Shown: positions 13,777-26,717 of the stretch, in pieces
Layout: every line of letters begins with the position of its first letter
How positions within the stretch are numbered: the stretch's first letter is position 1
Assembly: GCA_029718625.1 (NCBI GenBank)
Contig: CM056391.1
Span: 3,338,662 to 3,402,661 of the forward strand
Direction: 5' to 3'
Origin: Synaphobranchus kaupii
Lineage: Eukaryota > Chordata > Actinopteri > Anguilliformes > Synaphobranchidae
DNA: 64,000 nt
The notes under the pieces: model-generated
What the model saw: the letters and a program-made list of their open reading frames with translations, nothing else
Databases searched by the model: none
Told to the model about the DNA's origin: nothing
Program-made: the position numbers and the translations under genes

Positions 13777-15220
13777 CTCTGGCTAGTCATTTAACGTGAT
13801 AACTCTGGAAACACAATCCAAATCGGCCCCCTTTAAATGATTAACCAAGGCTTTTAACAAGTCATCGCTCTATATCAGCTACATGCTATTAAATATTTAG
13901 AGTTCAGTCCCAGGACTTACAGCATCCATATAACCTGTGTCTCACTCACCCTGCAGACATTTCAGGTTGGGTATCTAGTTTAGGTATCAGAGGTTGATTA
14001 ACAATTGATATCCAGCTCCAGTGTCTTTGCTGATACCCACACCTGTGTTCTGTGCAGAGAGAAGTACTTTGCCTCTGAAACAGTGCCTCTAGACAACCTA
14101 GAGGTCCACAAAAACCGCCATTTTAAACACAAAAACAGCGCCTCGCAAAAGGGGGGAAGCATGTATGACGCATTACGCCGAGGGACGTCGTCGCACGACG
14201 GGATCTGGGAAATAGAGAGGCAGCCCAAACGCTGCATCCTGCGCTTCGTTTCACGGGTATATTCTGCTGCCTTGCCCGTAGCACTTCTTTGGCTACCCAC
14301 CTTTTCTATTTCCTTTCAGAAAAAAAGAAGTATCTCTGTGTTCTAAAATATCTATATATCTACTTAGTCTATGAAATTCCAGTGGTTTCATCCCTTACAT
14401 TCCTCTCCGCAAGTGTTCACAGTTTTTTTTTTTTGTCAAAGCTTGTGAATGACATCGTTTTATCTGTCCGTCGTCTCCATTATCAGTGCAGTACAAAAAG
14501 TCTAAAGTTCACTGGCTTTGACGCGCAGAAGGAACAGTAACCTTAAAGAACCATCATGACTGCGCAGTATGAATCCATATTCCAGGCCTACCAACAGAGA
14601 ATATTCCATTCAGTTTTATCTGTGAAGCGCTTTTTACAGAAACACACTGTCACAAAGATGCTTTTACAGGAATAGATCACAACAGTTTAGATCAATTATA
14701 CAAAATGAGGAAACAAAGAAAAAAAAAAGAAAAGCATTTTAATTTGATGTAACACCAATTCAATGTAACACGTCAATGTAACACTAATTAAATACAATTA
14801 AAGACTCAAATGCTATAAAATATGATGAAGCTGTTTTAATTCACACATTTTGCACATTATCTTTCTTTATTTTCAATTATAATTTATCACTGAATGCTTT
14901 ATGCCTGATGCTTTTTATGATATTATGATATTATTATTGCTATTTTATTTAAACAGTTTCTGAATCACAATATGTTGTCCAATTACTCAACCATACTCAA
15001 ATTTACAAATTTACTACATCCTCCTGGCCCCATGAAGTCTTGAGTGTATGTTACTCACAAAACCTAGTTCACACCTAAAAAAAGCGTGAGAACCTTAAAC
15101 ACATGTAAATACCCATCTGAGAAAAGAGAGAGACCTTTCTAGATGGATCATTTAGGGCTGTAATAAAATGGCATAGAAGAGTTATCAGCAACGCAATAAA
15201 TAACTGTAACCATCTCATTG

Positions 15221-15476
15221 CTGTCATGGACTACAATATACATAATACAACCCTGTCACGGACTACAATATACATAATACAACCCTGTCACGGACTACAA
15301 TATACATAATACAACCCTGTCACGGACTACAATATACATAATACAACCCCGTCAGGGACTACAATATACATAATACAACCCTGTCACGGACTACAATATA
15401 CATAATACAACCCTGTCACGGACTACAATATACATAATACAACCCTGTCACGGACTACAATATACATAATACAACC
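15221..15476. repeat. 32-bp minisatellite, 8 copies
   Basis: Eight almost identical copies of a unit beginning CTGTCACGGACTACAATATA and ending CATAATACAACC. Only the first copy (CTGTCATGG) and one inner copy (CCGTCAGGG) differ, so the expansion is recent. Confidence 0.97.
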
Positions 15477-15777
15477 CTGGCTATAAATATGGCAACTCTA
15501 ACCCTGAGAAACTGAGAATGTAGCGACACAAGCACAAGGTTGTACTAGCACCAATACCAAAGAACATAGCCGGAAATGTTAAATCACTAAATATAAAGAG
15601 AGATTTAACGTTAAGGAATGGCAGTTTTCATGATGCTGAGATGCCAGGCTAATGAATCATAGTGATCAAAGGTTCACAAGTCAGACGAGTGGGCCATAAC
15701 TATCTCTGCTCTCCTATAGAGACGGCTGTTTATACAGGTTTCAGGTTCATATGTGAGCAATGTGAAGCCACGCTGTG

Positions 15778-15820
<43 letters not shown>

Positions 15821-15860
15821 CCACAGCCTGCCCCCCCTCCCCCTAGGGGGGGGGGGGGGC
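15778..15860. repeat. (TA)n followed by a poly(C)-poly(G) palindrome
   Basis: A TA tract of about 40 bp, then CCCCCCCTCCCCCTAGGGG running into 14 G. The C and G halves are complementary and each half is a G-quadruplex candidate on one strand. Confidence 0.85.
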
Positions 15861-16254
15861 ATTCTCTTATAAGGGAGGGGTCTTGCCTTAGCTGCTTTTG
15901 AGCACAGAAGTTGTATATGTTTGGCTTGGAGTCATTGTGGTTGCTAGCCCCCGTGTCTATGGCAACATTAGCTTGGGGACATTGCCGGGGCTGCCCTGAG
16001 ATTATATGTGTGTCATGCACGAGACAGGGAGAGGCGGTACCGGGCTAAAGTAGCAGATTGTGGTGTGTAAGCAAATCATTAGGAAGAACATTCACTGGAG
16101 GAGCGGTATTTATTTATTTATTTATTTTTCGAGACGGTGTAGGCTACTCAGACGCAGGGTACGGTCGAATGAAAGCTCTGAGCTTCTCCACACATCAGAG
16201 AGGGCGATGACCGCCATGCTGCTTCCTGACTAGTCATGTATTCATTAGAGAACA

Positions 16255-16706
16255 AGAGTGATCCTCAATCCTGGGCCCTGGCAAGCCACAGAGTCTGCTG
16301 CTGTTTCCTTTGCTTTAAGACCAGCAACCGATTCAGACCCAATGAACCAGGATTACTGAGTTAGCTGGATAACTGTACTGAGTAACAACCAGAACCCTCC
16401 CAAATCTGGAACATGGACTGACGTTAAAGGGGCTGGTGCGGGCTTTACTCAGTGCAGTTATCCAGCTAACTCAGTAATCCTACTTCTCTTACTCAGTGCA
16501 GTTATCCAGCTAACTCAGTAATCCTACTTCTCTTACTCAGTGCAGTTATCCAGCTAACTCAGAAATCCTGCTTTGTGGAATACCTCCCTGGTGATAATAC
16601 CTGACTTGACTGTGTGATCAGCGGCTTTAACTCATCAAATTCTGTGAGTGACAACAAAAGCCAGCAGACCCATGGTTCTCCAAGACCAGGTTTGAGAAAT
16701 AGGGTT
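16255..16706. mobile_element. nested MITEs: outer TIR pair with an inner element whose end is triplicated
   Basis: Outer pair: CTCAATCCTGGGCCCTGG (left) against the inverse of CCAAGACCAGGTTTGAG (right). Inner element: GAGTTAGCTGGATAACTG (about 16358) with its inverted partner CAGTTATCCAGCTAACTC present three times in a row at 44-bp spacing (about 16455-16563). Confidence 0.6.
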
Positions 16707-18822
16707 GCAGAGAGGTTATAAAATGGTTGTGCGCGCCACCTGAGCATCAAGACCTGGATTGCTGATGCCTTCTACTTCCCCACGATCCGAAGCTTTGATA
16801 TCATGTCTGCCATCACCCCTTTGTGTAATCTCCTTTCAACAAAGTCAATGCCTCCATTTTTTTATTTAAAAAAAAAAGTTGCTTATCGCAAAATGTCACA
16901 GCTTTTCACGATGGTTTTCTTTGCCGTTTTTATTGAACAATACACTATGCCCCCTGGACCCAGGCCACTCCCGTAAAATAGCGGCAGTCTAAAATAATGA
17001 CCAGAACCAGAAACTCCCTGAGCTTCGTGTCCTCTTATGAGCTTTGGTTATCGTTGTTGTGTGGGACCCATTGTAGTTTTGAGAACCCTATTGCTTCTCC
17101 ATATCCTATTTCATTTGCCTTTAATGGGGCCCATGCCTTTGAGTTTGAATAGGCACAATATAACATCACAATCACAACCTCACAAAAGTGGACGGATCAA
17201 GTGTTCTTGTTCTCCGTGTTCCGGGAGCAGAAACACATTTAATTACCGCGCCCGAAAAGTTCTACCAAATTATTTATTTATATTTTCATTCTTTAAAATG
17301 TGTTTTCTCTTTTATTATTTAAATCAACTGCTTAGAGCTCACCCCAGTCTACTGCCTGTCTCTTAATTATTGATTGAGCCCTAGTTGATTGTATTCATTC
17401 TCATAATACAATGCATATCACATCTTAAACGTAATTTTCTTTAAGTAACCCCGCATCTAATTTCCATAGACGTTTGCGTTCAGTCTTAATCAATGTGCAA
17501 CAGTGTCATGTAGGCCGCCAGACCGAACATTGAACTGTTCGATGTGTTCTAGATCATCTAAGCACGTGCAGTTTTTTTTAAACATTCCCTGAAATGATGT
17601 CACGTAATTAAGCGCAATAATAAACACAGAGAACCTGCTCGGTTTCCACTTTCAACTATATACCCTGGCTTTCTCTGAGAAAAGTTACATGCATGCAGGC
17701 AGATTCCCGCAAAAAAAAAGTGCGCCTTCACAACACCAAAACGAAAGGCATGTGGAATAGTAACTTATTTTATTACACTGCTAATATTTACGCCACCCAT
17801 TCACATTGATTAAATTGAACTGCATCTAGATTTCTTCGGTTTGGCTGTACACCACAGGTTTTAAACGTACATATTTAATGATAATTGCACGGTAAACACT
17901 AATGATTCTTGTTCTGAAAGGCCTTAAGCTGAAATCATTAGTGCAGTCGTAGCATCGCCGTTTGTCTGGGGTGGGCGCCAAAACGGCATTATCGGGCTTC
18001 CTGAAAGACCGCACTTTCACTTTTCTGTGACCCTGCATCCGTAATTCAACGGCTGTTCAAACAGAAGAAAAATTACAGAACTGGTAATAAGATGGCCACT
18101 GTTCGCCTGATTCTTTTGAACGGGACCCATGGGATCGACCAATGAGAGGCATGGCGATGTGATGACTCATGGCATTTCTGTCCCCCTGGGCGTGAGATGG
18201 TCGAACAAGACGTACTGTGTTACGAAGAAACGTCCATTTGTACGAATTGTAATGTACTGTCCGTCAATAGGTCATTGTTCAAACAGGGGGCCAAATAGCA
18301 CGCCTTTTGTTTCTGAAGGCATGCACGCATAGGCGTTCTGGAAGGAGTTGAACTGCGGCGATAAAGATTCTGCTGAATTTAATACCATGCAAACAGAGGA
18401 AAAGTTTGCAGTTGTTACTGAATAAAAATACACCGTGTGCGTATAGGTGAAAGTAAACCCCAGTATGTGCCAAATTAGTTCCTGTGTTTATGTGCATCTT
18501 ACCAGAGTGATCTTTATTGCCTGAAATGTGTTGTGCATTAAAATAGGCTTAAGTTCAAACCAAACAGAAGCACATAAAGAACATATTTATTAACGCAAAC
18601 TTTCCTGGGCAGTCCACGTCAGTCTTCCCAAACAGAAATGGAAATATGGTCTACTGCAACATTTTGAAGTAACAAATATATATTTGCCGTATCTATATAT
18701 TCAGGTTCAGGAAAGATATTCACAACACTTTACAATATATGGGCAGAAGATATATTTTCCTTAAAAAATACTGCTGCTTATGGATATTTCAGTATGTTTA
18801 TGTATCAATATATTTTTACATA

Positions 18823-19050
18823 CAGTGAGCACCATAATTCATTGGACAGTGGCACATTTTTTTGTTATTTTGGTTCTGTACTCTAGCACAGTTTGAAAGG
18901 GTACAATGACAATGAAATTAAGCTTTAATTTTAGGGTGTTTCCATCCATATCGGATGAACCGTTTAGAAATTATCAAACCTTTTGTACATAGCCCCCCCC
19001 CCCCCCATTTTCAGGCATCAAAAAATATTGGACAGTTTAACAGTGTAGAA
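18823..19050. mobile_element. Tc1/mariner-type relic
   Basis: It begins TACAGTGAGCACCATAATTC and contains ATTGGACAGT twice (near 18841 and 19028), typical of fish Tc1-like ends as I remember them. No transposase remains and a poly(C) run interrupts it. Confidence 0.4.
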
Positions 19051-19501
19051 TAAAGATGATGTCTGTGACACAACAATATCAAAAGACTCTTCATATCTTA
19101 TAGTATCGCTTGTAAGAGTACCAGAAAATAACTTCTCTGCATTTGAATGGATCTCTATGGGAATTGGGGGGTGGGACTAGATTTAGCTGTAAATTATGCT
19201 GGAACAGTATGGAATACATGGTTGGTGAAATGGCTGTAAGTCACCAAGGGTCTGAGTTATCAAACGAGCCTCAAACCATCACTCTGCTGCCAGATATGCA
19301 GTAGATATGGATGGATCACTTTAAGAGTAATTTCTCCTGATAAACATTCTTATTGAACTCTATGGAAAAATATGTAATTGTAATATGTAAGTGTTTACAA
19401 AGCAGCTTTTTTTTTTTTAAAGGACTAGAGTAGACCTTATGTGAGTGCTTGTGATTGGTGGAGAATTCCAAAGTTAATGCCAATACAAGTATAGGCAGCC
19501 A

Positions 19502-19649
19502 GGGCCCTGTTCCTCGTAGCGGGTTAGCTGAGTTAAACCCGGAGCAGTGTTTTAGCTAGTGCGTGTGACTCATATTCTGGCGGTTTCCAGGGTTTACTCA
19601 GCACAGTTAGACGGCTAACTCAGTTAGCCAGCTCGGAGTAACACGGCCC
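19502..19649. mobile_element. MITE, 148 bp
   Basis: The end GGGCCCTGTTCCTCGTAGC and the inverse of the other end (GGGCCGTGTTACTCCGAGC) match at 15 of 19. The inner part holds GTTAGCTGAGTTAAACCC against an inverted GGTTTACTCAGCACAGTTAG / GCTAACTCAGTTAGC. It shares the AGCTAACTCAG theme with the element at 16.4 kb. Confidence 0.6.
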
Positions 19650-20128
19650 AGGCCTCCAGGGTATCCAGGTGTGCTCCCTTGTCCGGGGTAACCAGGTGTG
19701 CTCCCTTGTATTTGTTTTGATTTGCTTTGTGATGATTATCTGGGGTTTTGGGAGATAAAAAGGTGTTAAGCTGGCTTGTTGCTGTCTTGCCCTGGAGGCC
19801 AGTAGATCTGCAGGGTTTACACTCCTGAATTTAATCTGTAAATTTCCATCTGCCCGAACCTCCCCTATGAGCACAGGCTGAGCACAGCTTTGAGTCTCCT
19901 TTAGGCTAATACTTGTATCAACAAACTTTCCGTTGATGCCACATGACTACTCCGCTCTTTTGGGAAATCAGGAGAAATAAAAAAAAGTATTCCCTCTCTG
20001 GGTGAACATGTATAAATATTTATTTAACTCTTTACAGCACACACAAACACAATCACCTTATCATCAGTCATCGACTACATTGAGAAAATATCCGCAATTG
20101 ACATTTGTAGTTACATCACAGGTATTTA

Positions 20129-20212
20129 GCAGACGCTCTTATCCAGAGATAGACTTACACAACTTCCACATTTTTACATAGGAAACCCATTTACGCAGGT
20201 GGATATTTTACT
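20129..20212 (-). mobile_element. SINE 3' part (tail type TCTGGATAAGAGCGTCTGC)
   Basis: Read on the minus strand it has the common teleost SINE tail (reverse of GCAGACGCTCTTATCCAGAG) next to the AT-rich linker. The tRNA-like head is missing. Confidence 0.55.
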
Positions 20213-21297
20213 GAAAATAAATTTACGCCAACATTTTTGCTGTGTGCTTCCTGAATTCCTGAAGGTCTGCGCACCTCTGTTTATAAACAACGGGGGTTAA
20301 AGGGGGCTTAAAGAAGAGTGTGATGCATTTCTATTTAAAAAGTCAACTTCACTCATTTGCATAATGACCTCTGGCCACGCCCCCACGCAAAGGCTTTTAG
20401 GGGTCGGTTACACTCGCTTAACACACTGGGGTGTAAAACAAAGGGCTACCTGATGGTTGTGATGAACTAAAAATACTGTCAGACTGTAAAGATAAACAGG
20501 CGTGACCCATTCACTGTGTGTGTGTGTGTGTTTACTGAGTTTCACCGCCTCTTTGCCACTATGCAAATGAAGTGCGACCTACCACAAAGGACCTGTCGGC
20601 ACAATTTACCGACAAGAGTGCAGTAATACTTTAGACAGTTTATCTTTTATCTTACAGCTGCTAAAACTGCCTACAAATACCCCTATATACTGTATGTAGG
20701 GGTTGCACAAAATAAACCTGCATTAACAAAGTACTTTAACTTAGAAGTAACTACTAAAAAAAGAAAAAACTTAATGACAACTATAAAGGCAGCTACACAG
20801 GTCAGTCAGATTAAAGCTGAATGCCAATTAGCAGTATGTGTCCGTCAGCTATGAAAGAGGTCTGACAATCAGCACTTTGATATGCGAGTTTCCATAGCAA
20901 CATGAGGCAAAGAGAGTCTCATGGAGGAAAAGTATTTGGTGCCAGAATTGCAGGTGCATCAGTCATAAAGAATGGGGGCACTATTTAATGTGGCAAGGGG
21001 AATACTGAGGAAAATGATGACCACATATGTCAAACACAAACAAAGGTCGGCAAAGAGGAAACAGTGGTCGCAAGTCGATGCTCGCCAACAGGGACAGACT
21101 TAACAATTGCGAAACACCCCAAAACCATGGCCTCATATGTAGACCTATATATATATATATATATATATAATTTTTCTGGTATTTTTTTTTTTACATTTCT
21201 TTGTAAATGGTGTCCTTTTTCAGTCCTGACCCTTTTAAGAGCTTAAAGCATTAGGTATTCCATCCATCTGCTACTGATTCATTTAAATACAATGCAG

Positions 21298-21903
21298 TAC
21301 TGTGCAAAGGTCTTACAGGCACCCTAGATTTATTTTTTATTTTTTTATAAATCTTTTCTTTGATGTTTATTTTTTGTCTTCTGTTTTATTGTCAGTAGAA
21401 AAGAGCTTTTAGATTTCCAAAGATTAATTTTCCAAAAAAATGTATTGAACTAATCTTCAGTGAAAATAAAATAGAATAACTTTTATTTTATTTACTTTTT
21501 TTTTTTTTTTTTCCTGTGAGGGAACTTCAGTTGTAGTTACCAGCAATAAAAAAAGACATAGACAGACCCACAACACACAAACCGAACCAGGAGTTCTGCA
21601 CCAGATGATATGGCATCCACAGAGGCTGTCTGGGATTACCTGGACAGACAGAAGCCAAAGTCTGCAGAAGAACTGTGGCAAGTTTTCCAAGATGCTTGCA
21701 CAGCAGTGTACACAAAATAATTGATGCAGTTTTAAAGGCAAAGGGTGGTCACACCAAATATTGATTTGATTTCGTTTTTTACTGTTAACTGCTTTTCATA
21801 GTCAATTGCTTGATGTTTAGAAAACTTATTTTTGAAATAATCTTTGTTTTTTATTTTTTTTTATTTTTTTATTTTTTTACATGTGCCTAAGACTTTTGCA
21901 CAG

Positions 21904-21906
<3 letters not shown>
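21298..21906 (+). mobile_element. Tc1/mariner-like element, internally deleted
   Basis: The left end TACTGTGCAAAGGTCTTA and the inverse of the right end (ACTGTGCAAAAGTCTTAGGC) form TIRs. Inside, 21618-21720 encodes a transposase C-terminal piece (TEAVWDYLDRQKPKSAEELW...) that soon hits stops. Most of the transposase is gone, so it is a dead deletion derivative. Confidence 0.75.
21618..21720 (+). pseudogene. fragment of mariner-family transposase
   Basis: About 34 codons similar to the C-terminal end of fish mariner transposases (EAVWDYLDRQ ... EELWQVFQDA), ending at a TAA; a second diverged piece (VVTPNIDLI) follows out of frame. Recognised from memory of the family; no function expected. 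Confidence 0.65.

Positions 21907-21950
<44 letters not shown>
21907..21950. repeat. (TA)n microsatellite
   Basis: About 44 bp of TA repeats directly abutting the right end of the mariner-like element. TA is the mariner target site. Confidence 0.9.
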
Positions 21951-21954
<4 letters not shown>

Positions 21955-22569
21955 AAATAGATAAATAATGAATTATATTTTCCACAGAAAGATTACGAGT
22001 AGTCTGAGCAGGGAAGATACTGGCGTCAGGCCTTGGCTATCAGCATTGGCATTGAACCAACAGGTGTCTCACTTCCTGTTCACAACGTCAGCTTTTATAT
22101 TTTCAACATACTGTGCAAACGCATAATAATTTAGTTTTTATCTACGATGAGTAATAATAATAATAGGAATTATTACTACATGGTACATGAAAGCTTTATA
22201 TTTTATTGTTTTTATCCAGACTGTTTAAATATATAATTTATGCACCAAAAATGACAATTTTTTTAGTTATAAAATAGTTTTTTTTTGCCCTTTCCTTAAT
22301 TAAAATTTTGCAACTCGTAAAAAAAAGATCTGTCCAAAGAAGGACTAATAGCTCATCTGTACCTGCACATCGTGTGGATAGGTCATTATTCCATTCCCTA
22401 TATGTGACAAAGCCAACGGATCAACGGACTCAGATCGCACTGTAAAAAAAAAATGTACTTCATATTTAGCACAAGAGGGAAATACAATGGTCATGACAAT
22501 GATGTCTTACATGTTCCGTAGGGCGTGGAACTTCATGGAACTATAGTCGTCTCTGGCCATTTGACTTAT

Positions 22570-22810
22570 TACTGACAACCTATTGTTGAGTCTTGAGTGC
22601 GAGTGATCTGTTGCGAATAGGGAACGCAGTCGTTAATGATAGCATCCATGAATTAGCGACAAACTGTAAACTCAACCAAACTGCCGTATTCTCATCCAAG
22701 CAGTGGTTAAAGGGCAGGTGTATCTCGTCATTGTTTACCTACAAAGACTTTAGTGCCACTCCCTTCACATCCCTTGAATTGGATCTTGGCTGCCCCGCCT
22801 CCTCGAAACG
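22570..22810 (+). promoter_or_regulatory. candidate ugt8 promoter region: SOX-, FOX- and GC-box-like motifs
   Basis: Seen: a GC box (GCCCCGCCTCC, 22792-22802), a SOX-like ATTGTT at 22582-22587, and a compact cluster CATTGTTTACCTACAAAG (22729-22746) that holds a reverse SOX core, an exact forkhead core TGTTTAC and a forward ACAAAG SOX core. SOX10 is a known driver of myelin genes, so the cluster would make sense at this gene. Short motifs are common by chance; no conservation could be checked. Confidence 0.3.
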
Positions 22811-22997
22811 CAGGCTGGGTCTGGTAGCAAAGTGCCGGATCTACCCGTCTGAAACTGGGGTGCTGGAACTCGCCAAGGCGAATTAGAAACAAGCGCTGTC
22901 TACTAAAGCACATTTCTTTGGATATATTTCACAACTCATTTAACTGACTTGCGGTTGGAGCCGGCTCAAGCACCTGTCAGTCTGGTCAACTAACAAG
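22760..22997 (+). other. ugt8: candidate non-coding exon 1 of ugt8 with its donor
   Basis: The acceptor just before the ATG requires a leader exon. The best donor-like site I noticed upstream is AACAAG|GTAGGT (GT at 22998), at the end of a comparatively GC-rich, repeat-poor stretch. The 5' boundary is a guess; the transcription start could lie anywhere from about 22600. If right, intron 1 is about 10 kb. Transcript evidence is absent, so this is inference from signal quality and context. Confidence 0.35.
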
Positions 22998-25900
22998 GTA
23001 GGTAACTTGGATATTCTTAGAACATTTACAGAGTAGAGGTGCTGAAGTTGGCTTAAGTGAACGTCTCCGCACCTGGATGCCTCATGTTTTAATCCTAAAA
23101 TCCTATGGTCATGGGATCCATCGGTTTAGTATTGTGCGCTCTAAAGCGTTTCACTGAGGTATTGCTTACTGGATTCTATATTTTATTAATTCGAGGCCCT
23201 TTTCCAGACGAGTGTCCAAGCCTGCTCGGCTACCTGTGTATTTCCACCGGAAGCATTGACCAGCAACCTGATGTTATGTTGCTGGATAAACTCCGTATTT
23301 TACGGTGAAAGAACGCGAGGTGATCATTCACCTGTTGTTGATGGGGGTCGATTTTTTCTGGCTTAAAAAAGACCGGGACATTATAAAGAAACGTATATTT
23401 GTATCGTACGACTTAGGCTACATTTTTCAAACAATTCGGAATAAGATATTTGAATGTCACCATGAGCATTATCGGGGGGAAAAAGTTGAGTGATTAACTT
23501 TAAAGTACGGCTACTTCCACACGTGAAAAGGCTATTTTTAAAGATACAGGTAAAGACTACAAGCCTACTGCTTTACTATATGAATGGTCAGTGCTTCGGT
23601 GTGACAACAAACTGTAATTATGATCATTATATCAATATATTAAATAAATTAATAAAGAACTGCGTTGCACGTATGCATGTGGTAGCCCAATGCAAATGAG
23701 AGAATTAATTGTCTTCACGATAGAAGTAGCCTACTCCTGTAAAATCATTATAATGTGGTTTACAGACGTTTTATTTTTATTTCATTCCATGTAATACTAA
23801 TATTGGACTTTACCCACTTTTGAAATATCTGCAGTTCAGCCCTGAACCCACAGATGTCTCTCTTGTGTGACTGACAGAAGTAATCACACACCGTATCATT
23901 ATTTATTTAATAGCCTGCCTCTGACTCAAACACTGCGTTCAGTTTCCTTCACCAATTAAATCACTAAAACAGTAGGTAGGCCTATGCGTTTTCTTAGTCT
24001 AATTCTGAGGAGGGCGTATTAATTTTATATATCTACAGAATTATGTCTGTAATACCCAGACACTTAGGCCTATACCCGTAGCCTACTGATATAAGTTGTA
24101 GTTTATTTTCCCAGGGAGGTCATTTGGACTGTATTCATAAAACATAATAGACTTTAAGAATGTAATATTATATACATGTTTAGTTTCTTTTTATTATTTA
24201 ATTGTGCTTTCTTAGCGATAAGATTAAACTGCCCCTGTAGGCCTAGCCTACTTCAACAAAATGTTAATGATAAATATTACATTTCCAGACTAGCATTTAA
24301 TTGAAAATTTCGATTTATATAAACTGATAGATTAATATTAAAAAATACTGTGACCTAAATGAAGTTAAACTTTGGTGTTCGTGTGCAGTACAGTACCGTA
24401 TTCATTGTGAGACTGGAAGCCTAGGGCATGTTTAGTTACTGACAGAAGACTATTGTTTACGGTCTGTTTATTGATTGCATGGGCAGATTATCTTTATTTA
24501 TTTAAAGATCATTTTAACGACCCAAACGATACCATATAGACTATATTATCTTATTTGACATATCCCCCGTTTGCTTCAGACATTTAATTTAACTTTCAAC
24601 CACTGTTTGAATTTTTTTGATCGCGTGTATATGTGGGCCTAAAATGAAAGGAAAGCTTTCTTAGGGATTCCCTTACAAATGCACTGTGAAACGTACCATG
24701 CATATTGTTCATACCCAGAGATCACTCAGTAAATCCAGTTTGACCAGTCTGGGAGGTTGATGGTTGGTCAGATGACTGTTCGCGTTCTCGGTTCGCGTTT
24801 CAGAGGCGTGGCTTCGCGTTGTCCTCTCACGACATTGTGGGCAGAGACTGAAGGCACCATTAGAAAAAGGGCTTTAAGTGTCATAGCCTCCATTACCGGA
24901 ACCTGTTACAGGGCCTGGCTGCGTGTTAAGTGACAGTCGTCTTCCAACCTGGGATGAAATATACCCCATGGGGAAAGCAAGCACACTCGAATAAAAAAAA
25001 AAAATGCATTTAATGTTACATAAAATGACAATCGGGAGTGAGCGACAGTTTACCCCCTGACCCCCCGAGGTCCATGCATACTTATTTCAGTTCATTGTAC
25101 GTTTGTTATTTCATGTAAGGCTGGCTGCAAGACGGCGCATGCACGATTGCTCGACAAGGCAAGGCGATATATTGTCAGTGGTTGAATTTGCGCAAAAGAT
25201 AACCATTCCGGCTGTAATTTACTGCTGTAATGCGGATCCTGTATGGATATTAGACGCTCAGAAATCCGGCTTCTCTTTGGGCTGAACCCACACAAAATTG
25301 GCTTAACACTTTGGCCCCCCCAGTTAGGTTTGTGAGGCTACTTTCGCTTGCTAACGCTTACTGCTCCACTCCATATTGACAGCTCTACTTTATGCCGAGT
25401 TGTGTGCGACAGTTTTTTGGGAAACTTTTTCTTTTTCTTTGCAATATGTAGGCTACAGTCGTTATATGGGGGGGGGGGTATGTAAAGCTTTGTCTGAGAC
25501 CTTGCCAGCTAAACTAAACAGAACAAAGGCAAAATGTGCTTGTTAGTAAGCTTCCATACATAGTTAGACATCAAGAAACATGATATCGTGTTGGATGCTT
25601 GGATATTTTCAGTATAAAAACTAAGTCAACTAGTCCGCTACTTTAAGTTACTTCTTGGCTGTGGTCTGGACTGACTATGTCAGTATTCAACATTCAGGCC
25701 TCACGAGGAGAGTCTTCACAGGGGAACCTGTGATGCTATGTTTACAGCATGTGCGTTTGTGACTCTCCTCCTAAGTTCTTGAAGTCAGCCTGTGAAGTCA
25801 TTGTGAATGTGTGCCAAAGTCAAAGGGTTTGCCTTGTTAAGGATTTTGTCTGTCCTCTTTTGACCTCTGTCGATTCAAAGTTCCCACACATTCCTGAGCT

Positions 25901-26589
25901 TCAGATGGTGCTGAAAGCTGGGCAGTTCATTGCGGTTGTAGAGGTTTTCAGAGATGATGGGGTTTAGCAACTGTCAGATGCTTACATCCAGTCTGGTTTC
26001 CTCTAGCCCACCTTTTGTGGGTTATGTTTTGAAGCGATAAACTCAAGTTTTGCAGAAGTATAGATTTGATTTAGAAAGTAGTAACCCTCCCCCATTTGGA
26101 ATGCACAATCATGCTTACAGCAAGCCGTCCTACAGCCCATAAAGATTTATTTTTGTTCAACACCAATTCTTTACAAAAACCAAACTCTGTCTCTAGAAGA
26201 GTTAATAACAGACCAATTAAGATTAAACATAACCCACCTGGCCTCTCGGTTTAACATGATTGTCTTGACTTTACCAATATTGTAAGTCAAAAACAACAAA
26301 ATTACCAGAATAAAAAAATTAAGATCATTTTAATCAACATGGTTTTCACAGAAAGAACTGTGCAGTGCTGACAGTGGAATTCTTTGTGGGGCTTCACTCT
26401 ATTAGATCAATAAGCTTAACGAAATATGAATTTGGGATGGTTTGTGGTTTGGCAAGCCACAGAACTCTTAGCACTGATTGAAAATGGATCAGTTACCATT
26501 TTAATGGAATTAACCCACTACAAAATAGAACAATGCATAAAAAAATAACACTTTAAAATCAGCTTGTATTGTATTTGGTTCTTTGTGCT

Positions 26590-26717
26590 TTATTTGTGCC
26601 TTTTAGCAGCCTACCCAGAGTGACTTAAACACCTTTTGTATTGGTTTTTTACATTATTTTTCTTTACATAGTATCCATTTATACAGCTGGATATATATTG
26701 AAGCAATTTTAGGTTAT
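26590..26717 (-). mobile_element. SINE, 3' half of a split copy
   Basis: On the minus strand this is the AT-rich linker and tail (CAGCTGTATAAATGGATAC-like linker, then GTCACTCTGGGTAGGCTGC-like tail) of a tRNA-derived teleost SINE. The missing 5' half is at 29154-29254, and the 2.4 kb between them is a later insertion. Confidence 0.7.

Noticed and set aside
14005..14346. 113-codon frame with a C-x2-C ... H ... H pattern suggesting a zinc finger
   Set aside because: Spacing does not fit a C2H2 finger, there is only one, and no splice signals or family similarity are visible.
17897..17945. Short hairpin CACTAATGATT ... AATCATTAGTG as a microRNA-like precursor
   Set aside because: Only 11-12 bp of stem with a poorly paired loop region; too short for a precursor and possible by chance.
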